Below are positions 25,601 to 34,865 of a stretch of DNA of 64,000 bases, one piece after another. The DNA comes from an uncultured Kordia sp. Lineage in GTDB: Bacteria > Bacteroidota > Bacteroidia > Flavobacteriales > Flavobacteriaceae. The stretch covers positions 62,001-126,000 of the forward strand of contig NZ_CANLEA010000012.1 of the NCBI RefSeq assembly GCF_947489565.1. The letters are read 5' to 3'. Position 1 is the first letter of the stretch, and each line of letters starts with the position of its first letter. A model generated the notes under the pieces. It saw only the letters and a program-made list of their open reading frames with translations. It searched no databases and was not told where the DNA came from. A program made the translations under genes and the position numbers.

Positions 25601-27433
25601 TCCAATAGTTTCTGGACCAGAATTAAAGGTAATTTGTGTTAAATCGTTATTCAAAAAAGCTCCTTCATTAATCGCAGATACAGAAGCAGGAAATGTGATA
25701 GAAATCAGGTTGTTAGCTTCAAAAGAATCTTCACCAATCACTTCTACATTGGTTGGAAGCACAACGCTATTTAGATTTCTACTTCTAAAAGCACGAAATC
25801 CAATAGCTGTTACGGTAAATGAAATACTGTTTTTAGTGGTTGTAGAAGGTAATACTAAATCCGTGCCACTTCCGCCACCTCTTAGCTCAACCGTATTGGG
25901 ATTGACACCGTTAATTCTATAATTGAATCCATCCACAGAAAAATCAGAGCCAATAAAAGGTGTTCCATTAATCGCAAAGAAACCTGTCCAACCGCCATTT
26001 ACATACGCCGCTTCCGAACCATTAGGTATTGTTAAACTAATATTTCCACGATTTGTGATACTAGTTGTTTCGATTGTAGGAGCAATTACAGCTTGTGAAA
26101 TTACTTCCACAAGTAAATTATTCGTATTGAAAGCTTCATTGGCAATTGTTGTTAAAGATGCTGGCAATGTAATAGTTGTTAAGTTATTAATTTCAAAAGC
26201 CTCTGTACCAATCAATTCCAAATTCGTTGGTAATATTACACTGTTTAAGTTTCTTCCCCTAAAGGCGCGAAATCCAATAACCGTAACCGTAAATGTAATT
26301 CCATTTTTTGTAGTTGTAGACGGTAATACAGCATCAGCATCAACTGTTCCTCCTCGTAATTCAACCGTATTAGGATTCACACCATTGATTCTATAATTAA
26401 ATCCATCCGTAGAAAAATCAGAACCAATAAAAGGTGTTCCATTAATAGAAAAGAAATCTGTCCAACCGCCATTTACATACGCTGCTTCCGATCCGCTTGG
26501 CACTGTTAGCGGAATGTTTCCTCTATCTCTAATACTGAGTGTTTCTATTGTAGGCGCTGCGACTGCTTGTGAAATTACTTCTGTAAGCGGATTATCTCGG
26601 AACGCTTCATTTCCAATTGTAGTAACAGAAGCTGGAAGTGTAATAGTCGTTAAATTATTAATTTCGAAAGCTTCGTTTTTTATCGTTTCTATTGTATTTG
26701 AAAACACAACACTATTGATTCCTGCATTTCTAAACGCTCTAAACCCTACACCAGTAACAGCATACGTATCGCCAAATTGTGGTTCTACAACTGATTCTGG
26801 CATTACCACATCAACAATTCCATTTAAACGTCCCGCAACTTCAACTTCTAGCGGATTTTGTGAAGTGACTCTATAGCGTAAATCGCCTACATTAAAAGAA
26901 CCTCCTATCGGAATTTCTCCATTCACTGTATTAAAACCTGTCCAACCTGCTTGGCGATATGTTTCCTCTAAACCATTTGGAACTATTAAATCTACATTCG
27001 TGCGTGTTCCAAAGGAACTGTTACTAATACTAGCTGGTAGCGTTCCTTCAGCAATAATTTCATTTAATCCGCCACCAAAAAAAGCTTCTCCTCCAACAGA
27101 AGTCACACTTGCCGGAAGCGTAATGCTCGTTAATCCGCCATTATCTCTAAATGCTCGAAATTTAATCGTTGTAATGGTATTTGGTAAAACAACATTACTC
27201 GCACCATTTCTGTAAGCAGAACTACCAATGGTAGTTACGGTATACGTAATTCCATTATCGTTTACAGTGCTTCGAAAAGTAAGCGGACTGCTGCCATCGG
27301 TTCCTCCTGTAACCTCAACTTCGTTTGGGTTGGTTGAAATGACGTTATAATTAAATCCATCAACGGTAAATGTTTGTGCAAAACATGTTGTTGCAACACA
27401 AAGCAATAGTATGGTAATGATTATTTTTTTCAT
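22655..27433 (-). CDS. Giant secreted BspA-like leucine-rich repeat protein (1592 aa)
   Basis: The signal peptide ends TTCFAQ. The body is about seven modules. Each has a strand unit (FxVDGFNYxxxxxNPNxVEVxGG), LRR_5/BspA repeats of the form ITLPASVTxIGxxAFxxNxL, and a closing AYxxAGWTGFxxVNG. A long uninterrupted LRR run lies at about 590-860. From about 1370 a non-LRR module begins (VFLQGAALSPNTGEEDLMRD), with two copies of a PGNFLNFSTF motif at the end. Such proteins are surface adhesins or scaffold proteins. It starts 5 bases after the 1013-aa gene and shares its C-terminal module. No canonical T9SS tail is seen, so the C-terminal module may be the targeting signal. Confidence 0.88.
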   Translation of the reverse strand: MKKIIITILLLCVATTCFAQTFTVDGFNYNVISTNPNEVEVTGGTDGSSPLTFRSTVNDNGITYTVTTIGSSAYRNGASNVVLPNTITTIKFRAFRDNGGLTSITLPASVTSVGGEAFFGGGLNEIIAEGTLPASISNSSFGTRTNVDLIVPNGLEETYRQAGWTGFNTVNGEIPIGGSFNVGDLRYRVTSQNPLEVEVAGRLNGIVDVVMPESVVEPQFGDTYAVTGVGFRAFRNAGINSVVFSNTIETIKNEAFEINNLTTITLPASVTTIGNEAFRDNPLTEVISQAVAAPTIETLSIRDRGNIPLTVPSGSEAAYVNGGWTDFFSINGTPFIGSDFSTDGFNYRINGVNPNTVELRGGTVDADAVLPSTTTKNGITFTVTVIGFRAFRGRNLNSVILPTNLELIGTEAFEINNLTTITLPASLTTIANEAFNTNNLLVEVISQAVIAPTIETTSITNRGNISLTIPNGSEAAYVNGGWTGFFAINGTPFIGSDFSVDGFNYRINGVNPNTVELRGGGSGTDLVLPSTTTKNSISFTVTAIGFRAFRSRNLNSVVLPTNVEVIGEDSFEANNLISITFPASVSAINEGAFLNNDLTQITFNSGPETIGNDAFRNNQLTSLAIPNGTITIGESAFINNQLSTISIPRSVDLIDREAFRNNQISNLTIPTGVITIGRGAFRDNSLMMVVLPNTVETIDTDAFLDNQITSVNLPSNLTTLGSSVFRNNQLTSIVIPDGVTVINSQTFRNNNLQSVTLPANLQSIKSDSFRDNEITSISFPASLVELQGFSFRNNQLTSVTIPTTISTIEVNTFSENLLTTITIPSNIQTIGVEAFNSNPLNSITADSATPATIESNSFGGRSAINLSIIPNQQSVIDDYTAAGWTGFASVNGEFQLGARFTEGDLQYEVIAVNPNEVTVLDIANGLQNQNIVIPATVTESFSGTTFNVTEIIDSAFQNTGITSVVIGANITSIGSNAFIGTSLTTMDVLATTPPTIVASSLGDRSVINLTIPSGTETAYTNAGWTGFLTVNGQLSDGVIGTTFIDGGITYEITSLNPNEVAVDGGSVTGDLVIPEQVTFNTTTFSVTGVNASAFQNDDITSVTLPATITAIGANAFNTTSLEEVIALGTTPATIETNSFGENENISLTIPNGTETTYENAGWTGFFSVNGNGIAIGNRFTVNGIRYEILTLSPNTLSAVARNGDVPNGDFIFPELLSKGGLDFIITTIGNSAFRNRSVRTISLPSTLTTIEFRGFRNNINLLSVTIPAGVTSIGSEAFFITGLTEIISESVNPATVNGGTFGDRTKTDLFIPQGTRQIYLNAGWTGFKSIIEQGTVIVEPKVFLQGAALSPNTGEEDLMRDDLRVAGIIPTTSPYADGITCNASVFNKTGNDAIVDWVFVELRDASNNTTVVESRSALLQRDGDIVDVNGLGILQFTAPVDNYFVAITHRNHLGIMTSTVLQLDGSRVNIDFTDATNQITFGVNAQTAAGMPVDTVGMWSGNVNGDIIVQYLGATPDTTAILSAALNDPGNFLNFSTFIINGYNDNDVNMSGTTQYEGGSADSPLILQNVLAHPGNFLNFSTFQIQEQLPEN

Positions 27434-27438
27434 GATAT

Positions 27439-30400
27439 TTAGTTTTCTGGTAATTGTTCTGGTATTTGAAAAGTGCTAAAGTTTAAGAAGTTCCCTGGAT
27501 GTGCTAATACGTTTTGTAGGATCAATGGTGAGTCTGCAACTCCGCCTTCGTATTGTGTAGTACCGCTCATATTTACATCATTGTCAGTATAACCATTGAT
27601 GATAAATGTGGAAAAGTTTAGAAAGTTTCCAGGATCATTTAAAGCGGCTGACAAAATTGCTGTAGCATCTGGCGTTCCTCCTTGATACTGTACAATGCTG
27701 TCTCCATTTACATTGCCAGACCACATTCCTAAAGTGTTTGCTGGCATTCCTGCGTCTGTTTGTGTATTGTTTCCAAACGTGATTGGATTGTTGGCTTCTG
27801 CAAAGTCAATAATCGTTATGACAGAAGATAATCGCTTTGCATTCGCCAACATAATTCCTAAGTGATTTCGGTGTTTTATAGCAATAAAATAATCATCAAG
27901 TTGTGAAGTAAATGTAAATGGACTTACACCATCCGTATTTACAATATCGCCATCGCGTTGTAGTAAAGCTGAAGCACTTTCTAAAACGTTTGTATTGTTA
28001 TCTGCATCACGCAATTCAATAAAAACCCAATCCACAATGGCATCTTCTCCTGTCACATCAAAAACAGTTGTATTTACTGTTGCTGCATCTGCATACGGAC
28101 TTGTGGTTGGAATGAGATTTGCGATACGTAAATCGTCTCGCATAAGCGTTTCTTCATTTGTATTTGGGTTTAAACTCGCGCCTTGTAAATACACTTTTAA
28201 TAAAATTGCTTTTGAAGCTCCATTGACTGATTTAAAACCTGTCCAACCACCATTAATATACGATTGAACGTTTCCTGCTCTCACAAATACATCAATATTA
28301 GAACGATCGGTAAATGTATTGTTACCATTTGCTTGATTGTTAATCGTTGGTGGAGTAAAACCTTCTAGGATGATATTTCTAAGAGGATTATTTCGAAAAG
28401 CTCTCCCATTAATATTAGTAACCGAAGCTGGTATGGTTACAGAGATGAGTTGATTATTACTAAAGGAATCTGTTCCTATTCTTGTTACTGTAAAGTTTTC
28501 TAAGCCATCATTTATAGTACTTGGGAGGATGAGTTCGCCTGTAATTGAGGTATCAACAGTTTCAACTTCATTCGGATTCAGGCTGTTAATTTTGTATGTA
28601 ATATTTGCAACTTCAAATTCATTGAAAAAAGCTGGATCTTCTCCGTTGATAGACGCAAAACCTGTCCAGCCATTGATTAAATAAGATAATTCTGTATCCG
28701 TAGGAACGGTCAATGCAATATTTTGTCTGTTTGTAAAAAAATTATTTCCAACAACATTTGGAGGATTGGGATTTAAAGAAGAAACCGTCGTTAATGGATT
28801 ATCTCTAAAAGCCGATTCACCAATAAAAGTGATGCCCGCAGGAATCGTGACTGATGTTAATTGATTGCTTCTAAAGGTATGTTGTTGAATTGCTGTTAGA
28901 TTTTCGGAAATAGTCAAACTCGATAAGTTATTCAATTCAAAAGCACCATTTCCTAACGAGGTTACCGTATTGGGAATTACTACACTTCCGATTTGGTTCA
29001 ATCGAAACGCTCTAAAGTCAATATTTGTAACGCTTGCAGGAATGGTCAGGCTCGTGATTTGGTTGCTTTGAAAGGCAAAATTTCTTATAACTCTTAGAGT
29101 ATTTGGAAGCTGTACACTTGTCAAATTTTTATTTTCAAAAGCGCTTTGCGCAATTTTAACTATGCTAAAATTGGTTCCTTGTGTAGTTACATTAGCGTCA
29201 ATTACTAAATTTTGCGGAATATTGGTTCCTCCTGTAATTTCAACTTCATTTGGATTTAAGGATGTAACTTCATAACTAAAGTTATTTTCGGTAAACGTAG
29301 CACCAACAGAAAATTGAATAATTCCATTTATAGAACCAAACATATCCCAACCTGCTGCCTGATATGCCGCTTCTGTTCCTGTTGGAACCGTTACAGCTAT
29401 TGTTCCTTCATTGTCAAAGGAAATTGTCGTGACACTTGGTGGTGTAGTAGCCAATACATCTATAGTTGTAATGGGATTTTCTGTAAATGCTGAGAGACCA
29501 ATAGTTGTAACATTGGCAGGAATGGTAACACTCGTTAAATTATTATTATGAAAAACTCTGAAATCTAAAAATGTAATTCCCGTTGGAATGTCTATGCTCT
29601 CTAATAGGTTATTTTCAAAGCAACGCTCTCCTATTTCTGTTAAGTTTGCAGGAAATACGACACTAGTAAGTTGATTATTGCTAAAGGCTCTCCTTCCTAA
29701 TGTAGTGACTAAGCTAGGTATGGTAACACTCGTTAATTGATTATTTTCAAAAGCACTATCACCAATTTTAGTAACTGTACTAGGAATACCAACACTCGTT
29801 AATTGATTACCTTTAAATGCATCAACCGTAATTTCAGTAATGGTATACGTTGTACTGTTAAATGTAACTGTAGTAGGAATGGTTACACCAGTTCCTGTAA
29901 TAGAACTATCAATGACACTTACGGTATTACCTGTTAGCGAATTGATACTGTATGTGATATTGTTTACTTCAAAATTTGGATTAATTCCGTTAATCGTTGC
30001 AAAACCTGTCCAGCCGTTACTTAAATAAGCATCCTCACTTCCTGCAGGAACTGTTAACGAAATAGCGCTACGATCATCAAAAGTAAAAGACTCTAGAATT
30101 GGTGGCGTAGTGCCCAAGGCAGTTACTTGTGCGATTGTTGAAGACTCAAAAGCAAAAGATTTTAGTTCTCTAATAGTAGCTGGAAGCGTGATACTTGTGA
30201 TAAAAGTTTCAAAAAAAGCTGAGTTACCAATTTCTACAACACTATACGTTACGCCTTGAAATGTTACAGCACTTGGCACTGTATATGCTCCTTCTGGATC
30301 TGCAAAAAAAAGTGACACCTCATTAGGATCAAAACTGATAGCTTCATATTCTATCCCGTCAATGGTAAAAATGAAACCGCCACCTTCTGGATTTGTAGTC

Positions 30401-30480
30401 TGCGCACTACTCATTGTAATTCCCAAACAAATGATGTTTATGTATAGGATGATTGTTATTATTTTTTTCATGGTATTCAA
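27439..30480 (-). CDS. Secreted BspA-like leucine-rich repeat protein (1013 aa)
   Basis: MKKIITIILYINIICLGITM starts the signal peptide, which ends SSAQ. Four modules of the same design as in the downstream gene follow, with LRR_5 blocks around 215-330 and 425-560. The C-terminal 260 residues repeat the same module as in the 1592-aa protein (VYLQGASLNPNTNEETLMRD ... LAHPGNFLNFSTFQI). It is the promoter-proximal gene of the three-gene LRR/T9SS operon. It may bind proteins or polysaccharides on the surface. Its DNA carries the same short coding repeats (e.g. AACCTGTCCAACC) as the next gene, which may recombine. Confidence 0.88.
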   Translation of the reverse strand: MNTMKKIITIILYINIICLGITMSSAQTTNPEGGGFIFTIDGIEYEAISFDPNEVSLFFADPEGAYTVPSAVTFQGVTYSVVEIGNSAFFETFITSITLPATIRELKSFAFESSTIAQVTALGTTPPILESFTFDDRSAISLTVPAGSEDAYLSNGWTGFATINGINPNFEVNNITYSINSLTGNTVSVIDSSITGTGVTIPTTVTFNSTTYTITEITVDAFKGNQLTSVGIPSTVTKIGDSAFENNQLTSVTIPSLVTTLGRRAFSNNQLTSVVFPANLTEIGERCFENNLLESIDIPTGITFLDFRVFHNNNLTSVTIPANVTTIGLSAFTENPITTIDVLATTPPSVTTISFDNEGTIAVTVPTGTEAAYQAAGWDMFGSINGIIQFSVGATFTENNFSYEVTSLNPNEVEITGGTNIPQNLVIDANVTTQGTNFSIVKIAQSAFENKNLTSVQLPNTLRVIRNFAFQSNQITSLTIPASVTNIDFRAFRLNQIGSVVIPNTVTSLGNGAFELNNLSSLTISENLTAIQQHTFRSNQLTSVTIPAGITFIGESAFRDNPLTTVSSLNPNPPNVVGNNFFTNRQNIALTVPTDTELSYLINGWTGFASINGEDPAFFNEFEVANITYKINSLNPNEVETVDTSITGELILPSTINDGLENFTVTRIGTDSFSNNQLISVTIPASVTNINGRAFRNNPLRNIILEGFTPPTINNQANGNNTFTDRSNIDVFVRAGNVQSYINGGWTGFKSVNGASKAILLKVYLQGASLNPNTNEETLMRDDLRIANLIPTTSPYADAATVNTTVFDVTGEDAIVDWVFIELRDADNNTNVLESASALLQRDGDIVNTDGVSPFTFTSQLDDYFIAIKHRNHLGIMLANAKRLSSVITIIDFAEANNPITFGNNTQTDAGMPANTLGMWSGNVNGDSIVQYQGGTPDATAILSAALNDPGNFLNFSTFIINGYTDNDVNMSGTTQYEGGVADSPLILQNVLAHPGNFLNFSTFQIPEQLPEN

Positions 30481-30674
30481 TATTTAGTTTTCTGGTAAAT
30501 GCGGACTTAAAAAGTTTGAATTGAAACGATGTATATAGCGCTTCTCAATTTTTGATTTTTTAATCGTAAACAAAGAAAAATCTATGTCGGATTTGTTACA
30601 AGTTTTAGCAGGTATCAAAAGGGTATCAAAAACATAAATTATTGATTTTCAGCATTTCTAAAGCATTTTAAAGC

Positions 30675-30710
30675 ATAAAAAAAGTCATAAACAATATATT
30701 TATGACTTTA
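30675..30710 (-). terminator. Terminator of the TPR/LuxR gene
   Basis: An 11-bp stem (AAAGTCATAAA / TTTATGACTTT) with a 7-nt loop; on the minus strand it ends in a run of seven Ts. Confidence 0.75.
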
Positions 30711-30743
30711 TTCGGGAGATTAGAAAAATGGCTTCTTAGGGAT

Positions 30744-32399
30744 TCATATTTGAAGTGTTGTATTTTCTAAAAATGCGATGATATCATCGCTAGATTCTAA
30801 ACCTAATTTTTTACGAATTCGATATCTTGAAGACTTAATAGAAGCTAAAGTTGTGTTGAAGAGTTTACTAATTTCTGTGGAACTCAATCCTAATTTCATC
30901 ATACACAATAATTCTTTTTCACGCGCTTTCAATTCTGTAAAATGAGTATCTAATAATACTTTGAAGTCCATACTCACCTCATCTAAATAATTTTGCAAAC
31001 TAGATGTGGAACTTTTTGATGTTTTTTCAGAAAGTAATACTGCAGATAAAGATTTTAATGCGCTTTTTCGTTCTCCTTCATTTTCAAACGTAATAATTTC
31101 TTTAATGTCATCTAAGGTTCTGTTGAGTACTTCTTCCGTAATCGAATTTTCTACCACAACTTTTTTCAACTCATTTTCACGATTGGCCAATACTAAATCT
31201 GCCTTTAACTTCTCAATTTCTTTTAATTTGAGTTCGTTTTCAGCCAAGGCAATTTTTCGTTCTTTCCGTTTTACAATAATATATATTGATAATAGTGCGA
31301 ATAATAATACTACAAATATCAACGCAAAATAGAGTTGTTTTTTGGTAGATTCATTTTTTAAATGAACCGCAGCAAGTTGTTTTTCTTTTTTGAATTGATA
31401 CGCGTATTCTAAGTCTGCCAATCTTTTAGTTCTACTCTCACTAATCAGCGAATCCTTGTATTTATCATACAGTAAGAATGCTTCACGCGAAGCTGCATAG
31501 TCTTTACTGTCGTGCATAATTTCTGCTTTTCTGGAGTAAGACCATTTTAATAATAAGTGAGAACGTATTTTTTTTGCATGTACAATGGCACTATCTATAT
31601 GCGAAGTTGCTTTGCAATATGCTGCCTTTTTGTGGTATACTTTCGCAAGACTTAAATGGTTATTAGACAAATGTTGATAGAGTCCTGTAGTATTTAAAAA
31701 TGCTAAGTTTTCAATTATTTTTTGTTCTGCAATGTCGTATCTGTGCTCTTTAATATATGTATTGGCAATATTTGTACGAACTCGTATTTGATATTTTTTA
31801 GTAATCTTAGGAACTGCCAAGGCTTTGTGAAAGTAATAAATTGCAGAATCATACTTTTTTTCTTCCACATACAATGCTCCCAAACGATTGTAAGATATTA
31901 CACGTCCTCTGGCAACGGTGTCCTTTTTTTGTATTTCTAAAGCGCGTCTGTAATACAGTTTTGCCTTATCAAAGTCGTTCATTTTTTTGTAAACACTTCC
32001 TATATTACTGATACATTTTCCGGAAATTCTATGATAATTGATCGATGCGGCAAGTTCAAAACCTTTATTAGCATAGCGAAGTGCTTCCGAATTCTCGCCA
32101 AGATTGGAATGCATACTAGACAGACTGTACAATACTTCTGCTTTTAGTTGTTGATAGTAAAGACTTGTATATCCTTTGTCATCGAGTTCTTTTTCAACTT
32201 CCAAATGTACTTCTTTAGCAATTGATCGATCAAAAAATGCAAGCCGATTTCCCAAATCTGCTTTGAGCGATAATCGTATGGAATCTGTTGCTGCTTTTTC
32301 TATTTGAGATTTTAACGCGTCTACAATACTATCTTTTACTTGTGCTTTTACAGAAAAAGAACTAGCTAAAAAGACCATGGTTATCAGTATATTCTTCAT
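30744..32399 (-). CDS. TPR - membrane span - coiled coil - LuxR-type HTH regulator
   Basis: The 551-aa protein has signal peptide MKNILITMVFLASSFSVKAQ. TPR repeats at about 60-320 would be periplasmic (SNIGSVYKKMNDFDKAKLYY, LGALYVEEKKYDSAIYYFHK). A membrane span lies at about 352-374 (FALIFVVLLFALLSIYIIV), then a cytoplasmic coiled coil at 375-430, and from about 490 a LuxR/GerE-like HTH (LKAREKELLCMMKLGLSSTE ... SSRYRIRKKLGL). This layout is typical of one-component transmembrane regulators of Bacteroidota. It lies downstream of the LRR operon's promoter region, divergent from msrA, and could regulate the surface operon, which is inference. Confidence 0.85.
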   Translation of the reverse strand: MKNILITMVFLASSFSVKAQVKDSIVDALKSQIEKAATDSIRLSLKADLGNRLAFFDRSIAKEVHLEVEKELDDKGYTSLYYQQLKAEVLYSLSSMHSNLGENSEALRYANKGFELAASINYHRISGKCISNIGSVYKKMNDFDKAKLYYRRALEIQKKDTVARGRVISYNRLGALYVEEKKYDSAIYYFHKALAVPKITKKYQIRVRTNIANTYIKEHRYDIAEQKIIENLAFLNTTGLYQHLSNNHLSLAKVYHKKAAYCKATSHIDSAIVHAKKIRSHLLLKWSYSRKAEIMHDSKDYAASREAFLLYDKYKDSLISESRTKRLADLEYAYQFKKEKQLAAVHLKNESTKKQLYFALIFVVLLFALLSIYIIVKRKERKIALAENELKLKEIEKLKADLVLANRENELKKVVVENSITEEVLNRTLDDIKEIITFENEGERKSALKSLSAVLLSEKTSKSSTSSLQNYLDEVSMDFKVLLDTHFTELKAREKELLCMMKLGLSSTEISKLFNTTLASIKSSRYRIRKKLGLESSDDIIAFLENTTLQI

Positions 32400-32852
32400 A
32401 TGTTCTCGTTCTTTAATGATGTTAAACGTAATTGAGAAACACTGGAATTCATACTATTTTTCAAAAATAGTTGCGCACTACATATCACCACACATACTTG
32501 TGTAACACGTAGTATTAGTTTTGTTTTTGTGAAATTTGCCCTTATCATAATTTTAGTATTGGTTCATAAAATGTTTGTTTACGTAGGCTTATTTATAATT
32601 CAATACTAATTTTAGTGTGAGACATCACTGAAACTAAAGTTTACGAAGATAAAAGTAGTTGCAATTTCTCTGTAAGCATGTAACAATACCGCATAATGCT
32701 ATCACATTTCCGACATAGCGTCGGTTTTTTCACAATTAAACTGTTAAAACATAAGTTATTAATAATCAAATACATAAAAATAATTTTCATGATTTCAAAC
32801 TGAATTTCATGTACATTTCAGACAACTCAAGTTCATTTGTTTATTTTTGTAT
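32400..32852. other. Intergenic gap
   Basis: No frame longer than a few dozen codons looks coding. Immediately before the msrA start is a TATTTTTG (32842-32849) that would give a leaderless or nearly leaderless mRNA if used. Nothing else seen. Confidence 0.4.
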
Positions 32853-33359
32853 ATGATTCAAAAAGTTGCTCTTGGCGGAGGTTGTCATTGGTGTACAGAA
32901 GCTGTGTTTCAATCCTTAATTGGTGTACAAGATGTTGCGCAAGGTTGGGTACAATCTAATGAAGAAAATGACACGTTTTCTGAAGCTGTGATTGTACAGT
33001 TTGATCCAACGATAATTCCTTTGAAAGTTCTCGTAGAAATTCATTTGCACACACATAAATCGACCGTACAACATTCTATGCGGAAGAAATATCGTTCTGC
33101 CATTTATTATTACGATCAACCGCAGCAACAAGAAGTTTCTAAAATTTTAGCGGAGTTACAAGCCAATTTTGAAGAGATACTTATCACACAAGTATTGCCT
33201 TTTGTTTCTTTTAAAGCTTCGCGCGAGGAAATTACCAATTATTACTATTCCAATCCGAAGAAACCGTTTTGCGAACAATTTATCAATCCGAAATTGAAAT
33301 TGTTGTTGCGTGAGTTTTCGGAGTTTGCTGCTAAGAATAAGTTAGAACATCTTAAATAA
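32853..33359 (+). CDS. msrA: Peptide-methionine (S)-S-oxide reductase
   Basis: ATG 32853 gives a 168-aa protein (MIQKVALGGGCHWCTEAVFQ); an upstream TTG at 32847 is unlikely. The catalytic motif is GGCHWC with Cys11 and Cys14 (the usual F is His). The family order continues with an FDPTIIPLKVLVEIHLHTHK segment and the C-terminal FCEQFINPKL. MsrA repairs the S form of methionine sulfoxide in the cytosol, using thioredoxin. The length is slightly short for MsrA but all blocks are present. Confidence 0.85.
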   Translation: MIQKVALGGGCHWCTEAVFQSLIGVQDVAQGWVQSNEENDTFSEAVIVQFDPTIIPLKVLVEIHLHTHKSTVQHSMRKKYRSAIYYYDQPQQQEVSKILAELQANFEEILITQVLPFVSFKASREEITNYYYSNPKKPFCEQFINPKLKLLLREFSEFAAKNKLEHLK

Positions 33360-33390
33360 AATTCTAGTTTCAAAATTACATACTGCACTG

Positions 33391-33444
33391 TCACTTCGAG
33401 TGATTTTTCGTAATATCATGAAGAAAAATTGTATCGAGAAGCAC
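33391..33444. repeat. Interspersed repeat, copy A
   Basis: TCACTTCGAGTGATTTTTCG ... AAGAAAAATTGTATCGAGAA is found in inverted orientation at 39935-39990. Between them lies about 6.5 kb. It sits in the gap between msrA and purM and includes short palindromes such as CTTCGAG. Confidence 0.65.
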
Positions 33445-33532
33445 TGATAAACACATAAACTTCATAAGAGATCTCGATACTAAATTTTATCCTAAAATTT
33501 CACTCGATCTGACGACTGAGATATACAAAATT

Positions 33533-34714
33533 TTAATTATACTTAAAAGTCCCGTAAGTACTCTTAATCGTCAACTTTTTACTTTCTGAAGCTTCTACTC
33601 TACCTACAATTTGTGCAGCTACGTTGTATGATTTTGAAATGGCAATGATATCTTCGGCAATTTCCGGAGAAACATATATTTCCATACGATGTCCACAGTT
33701 AAAAACCTGATACATTTCTTTCCAATCTGTGTTCGATTGCTCTTGAATCAATTTGAAAAGTGGTGGAATTTCAAACATATTGTCTTTGATAATATGTACG
33801 TTATCTACGAAGTGTAATATTTTGGTTTGTGCGCCTCCACTACAGTGTACCATTCCATGAATTTGCTCCGAAGTGTATTTGTCTAAGATACTTTTGATAA
33901 TCGGTGCATAGGTACGTGTTGGCGATAAAACTAATTGTCCAGCATCAATCGGTGAATCTGCCACAGCATCCGTTAATTTTGTATTTCCAGAATACACCAA
34001 ATCACTTGGTACTGCATTGTCAAAACTTTCAGGATATTTTTCGGCTAGATATTTATGAAATACATCATGACGTGCAGATGTCAATCCGTTACTTCCCATT
34101 CCGCCATTATATGATTTCTCATACGTAGCTTGTCCAAAAGAAGCCAACCCAACAATAACATCACCTTCTTTAATGTTTGCATTGTCAATAACATCTTTTC
34201 GTTTCATACGAGCTGTTACGGTAGAATCTACAATAATCGTACGCACCAAATCTCCAACATCTGCCGTTTCTCCTCCTGTAGAATGAATGGTTACGCCAAA
34301 TTCTTTCAATTCTTGAATCAATTCTTCACTTCCGTTGATAATGGCAGAAATCACTTCGCCAGGAATGGCATTTTTGTTTCTTCCTATCGTAGAAGACAAC
34401 ATGATATTATCGGTAGCTCCTACACACAACAAATCGTCAATATTCATAATCAACGCGTCTTGTGCAATTCCTTTCCAAACAGACAAGTCGCCTGTTTCTT
34501 TCCAGTACATATATGCAAGTGACGATTTTGTTCCTGCGCCATCGGCATGCATGATTAGGCAATATTCCTCATCATTGGTTAAATAATCGGGAACAATTTT
34601 ACAGAAAGCTTTCGGAAATAAACCCTTATCAATGTTTTTAATGGCGTTGTGTACATCTTCTTTTGATGCAGAAACGCCGCGCATTGCATAGCGTTTTGAT
34701 ACTTCTTGACTCAT
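33533..34714 (-). CDS. purM: Phosphoribosylformylglycinamidine cyclo-ligase (AIR synthase)
   Basis: The start is set at ATG 34714 (MSQEVSKRYAMRG); a TTG 21 bases upstream lies against the promoter. The 393-aa enzyme makes AIR from FGAM and ATP in purine synthesis. Motifs: HADGAGTKSSLAYMY near 60, DDLLCVGATDN near 95, GGETADVGDL near 147 and GMGSNGLTSARHDVF near 210. The longer form is usual in Bacteroidota. A perfect -7 element lies 19 bases upstream. Confidence 0.93.
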   Translation of the reverse strand: MSQEVSKRYAMRGVSASKEDVHNAIKNIDKGLFPKAFCKIVPDYLTNDEEYCLIMHADGAGTKSSLAYMYWKETGDLSVWKGIAQDALIMNIDDLLCVGATDNIMLSSTIGRNKNAIPGEVISAIINGSEELIQELKEFGVTIHSTGGETADVGDLVRTIIVDSTVTARMKRKDVIDNANIKEGDVIVGLASFGQATYEKSYNGGMGSNGLTSARHDVFHKYLAEKYPESFDNAVPSDLVYSGNTKLTDAVADSPIDAGQLVLSPTRTYAPIIKSILDKYTSEQIHGMVHCSGGAQTKILHFVDNVHIIKDNMFEIPPLFKLIQEQSNTDWKEMYQVFNCGHRMEIYVSPEIAEDIIAISKSYNVAAQIVGRVEASESKKLTIKSTYGTFKYN

Positions 34715-34732
34715 AGTTGTTGTGTTGTGCTG

Positions 34733-34740
34733 CAAATATA
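34733..34740 (-). promoter_or_regulatory. Bacteroidota -7 element (TATATTTG) of purM
   Basis: A TAnnTTTG match on the minus strand, 18 bases before ATG 34714, giving a very short 5' leader. Confidence 0.75.
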
Positions 34741-34865
34741 CTTTTATTGTTTAAATTTTATTTTCTGTGAAAGCTTTTTTTATTGTTTTTATCTAACAAT
34801 TGCTCCTAATGATCCTTTTCTTAAGTTTATATCTCTTTCATTTCACATAAGAAATCTCAGTTTTG

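Noticed and set aside
22655-30480. CRISPR-like or satellite repeats
   Set aside because: The recurring AACCTGTCCAACC and similar bits are codons of the repeated GWTGF segments inside long open frames, with irregular spacing.
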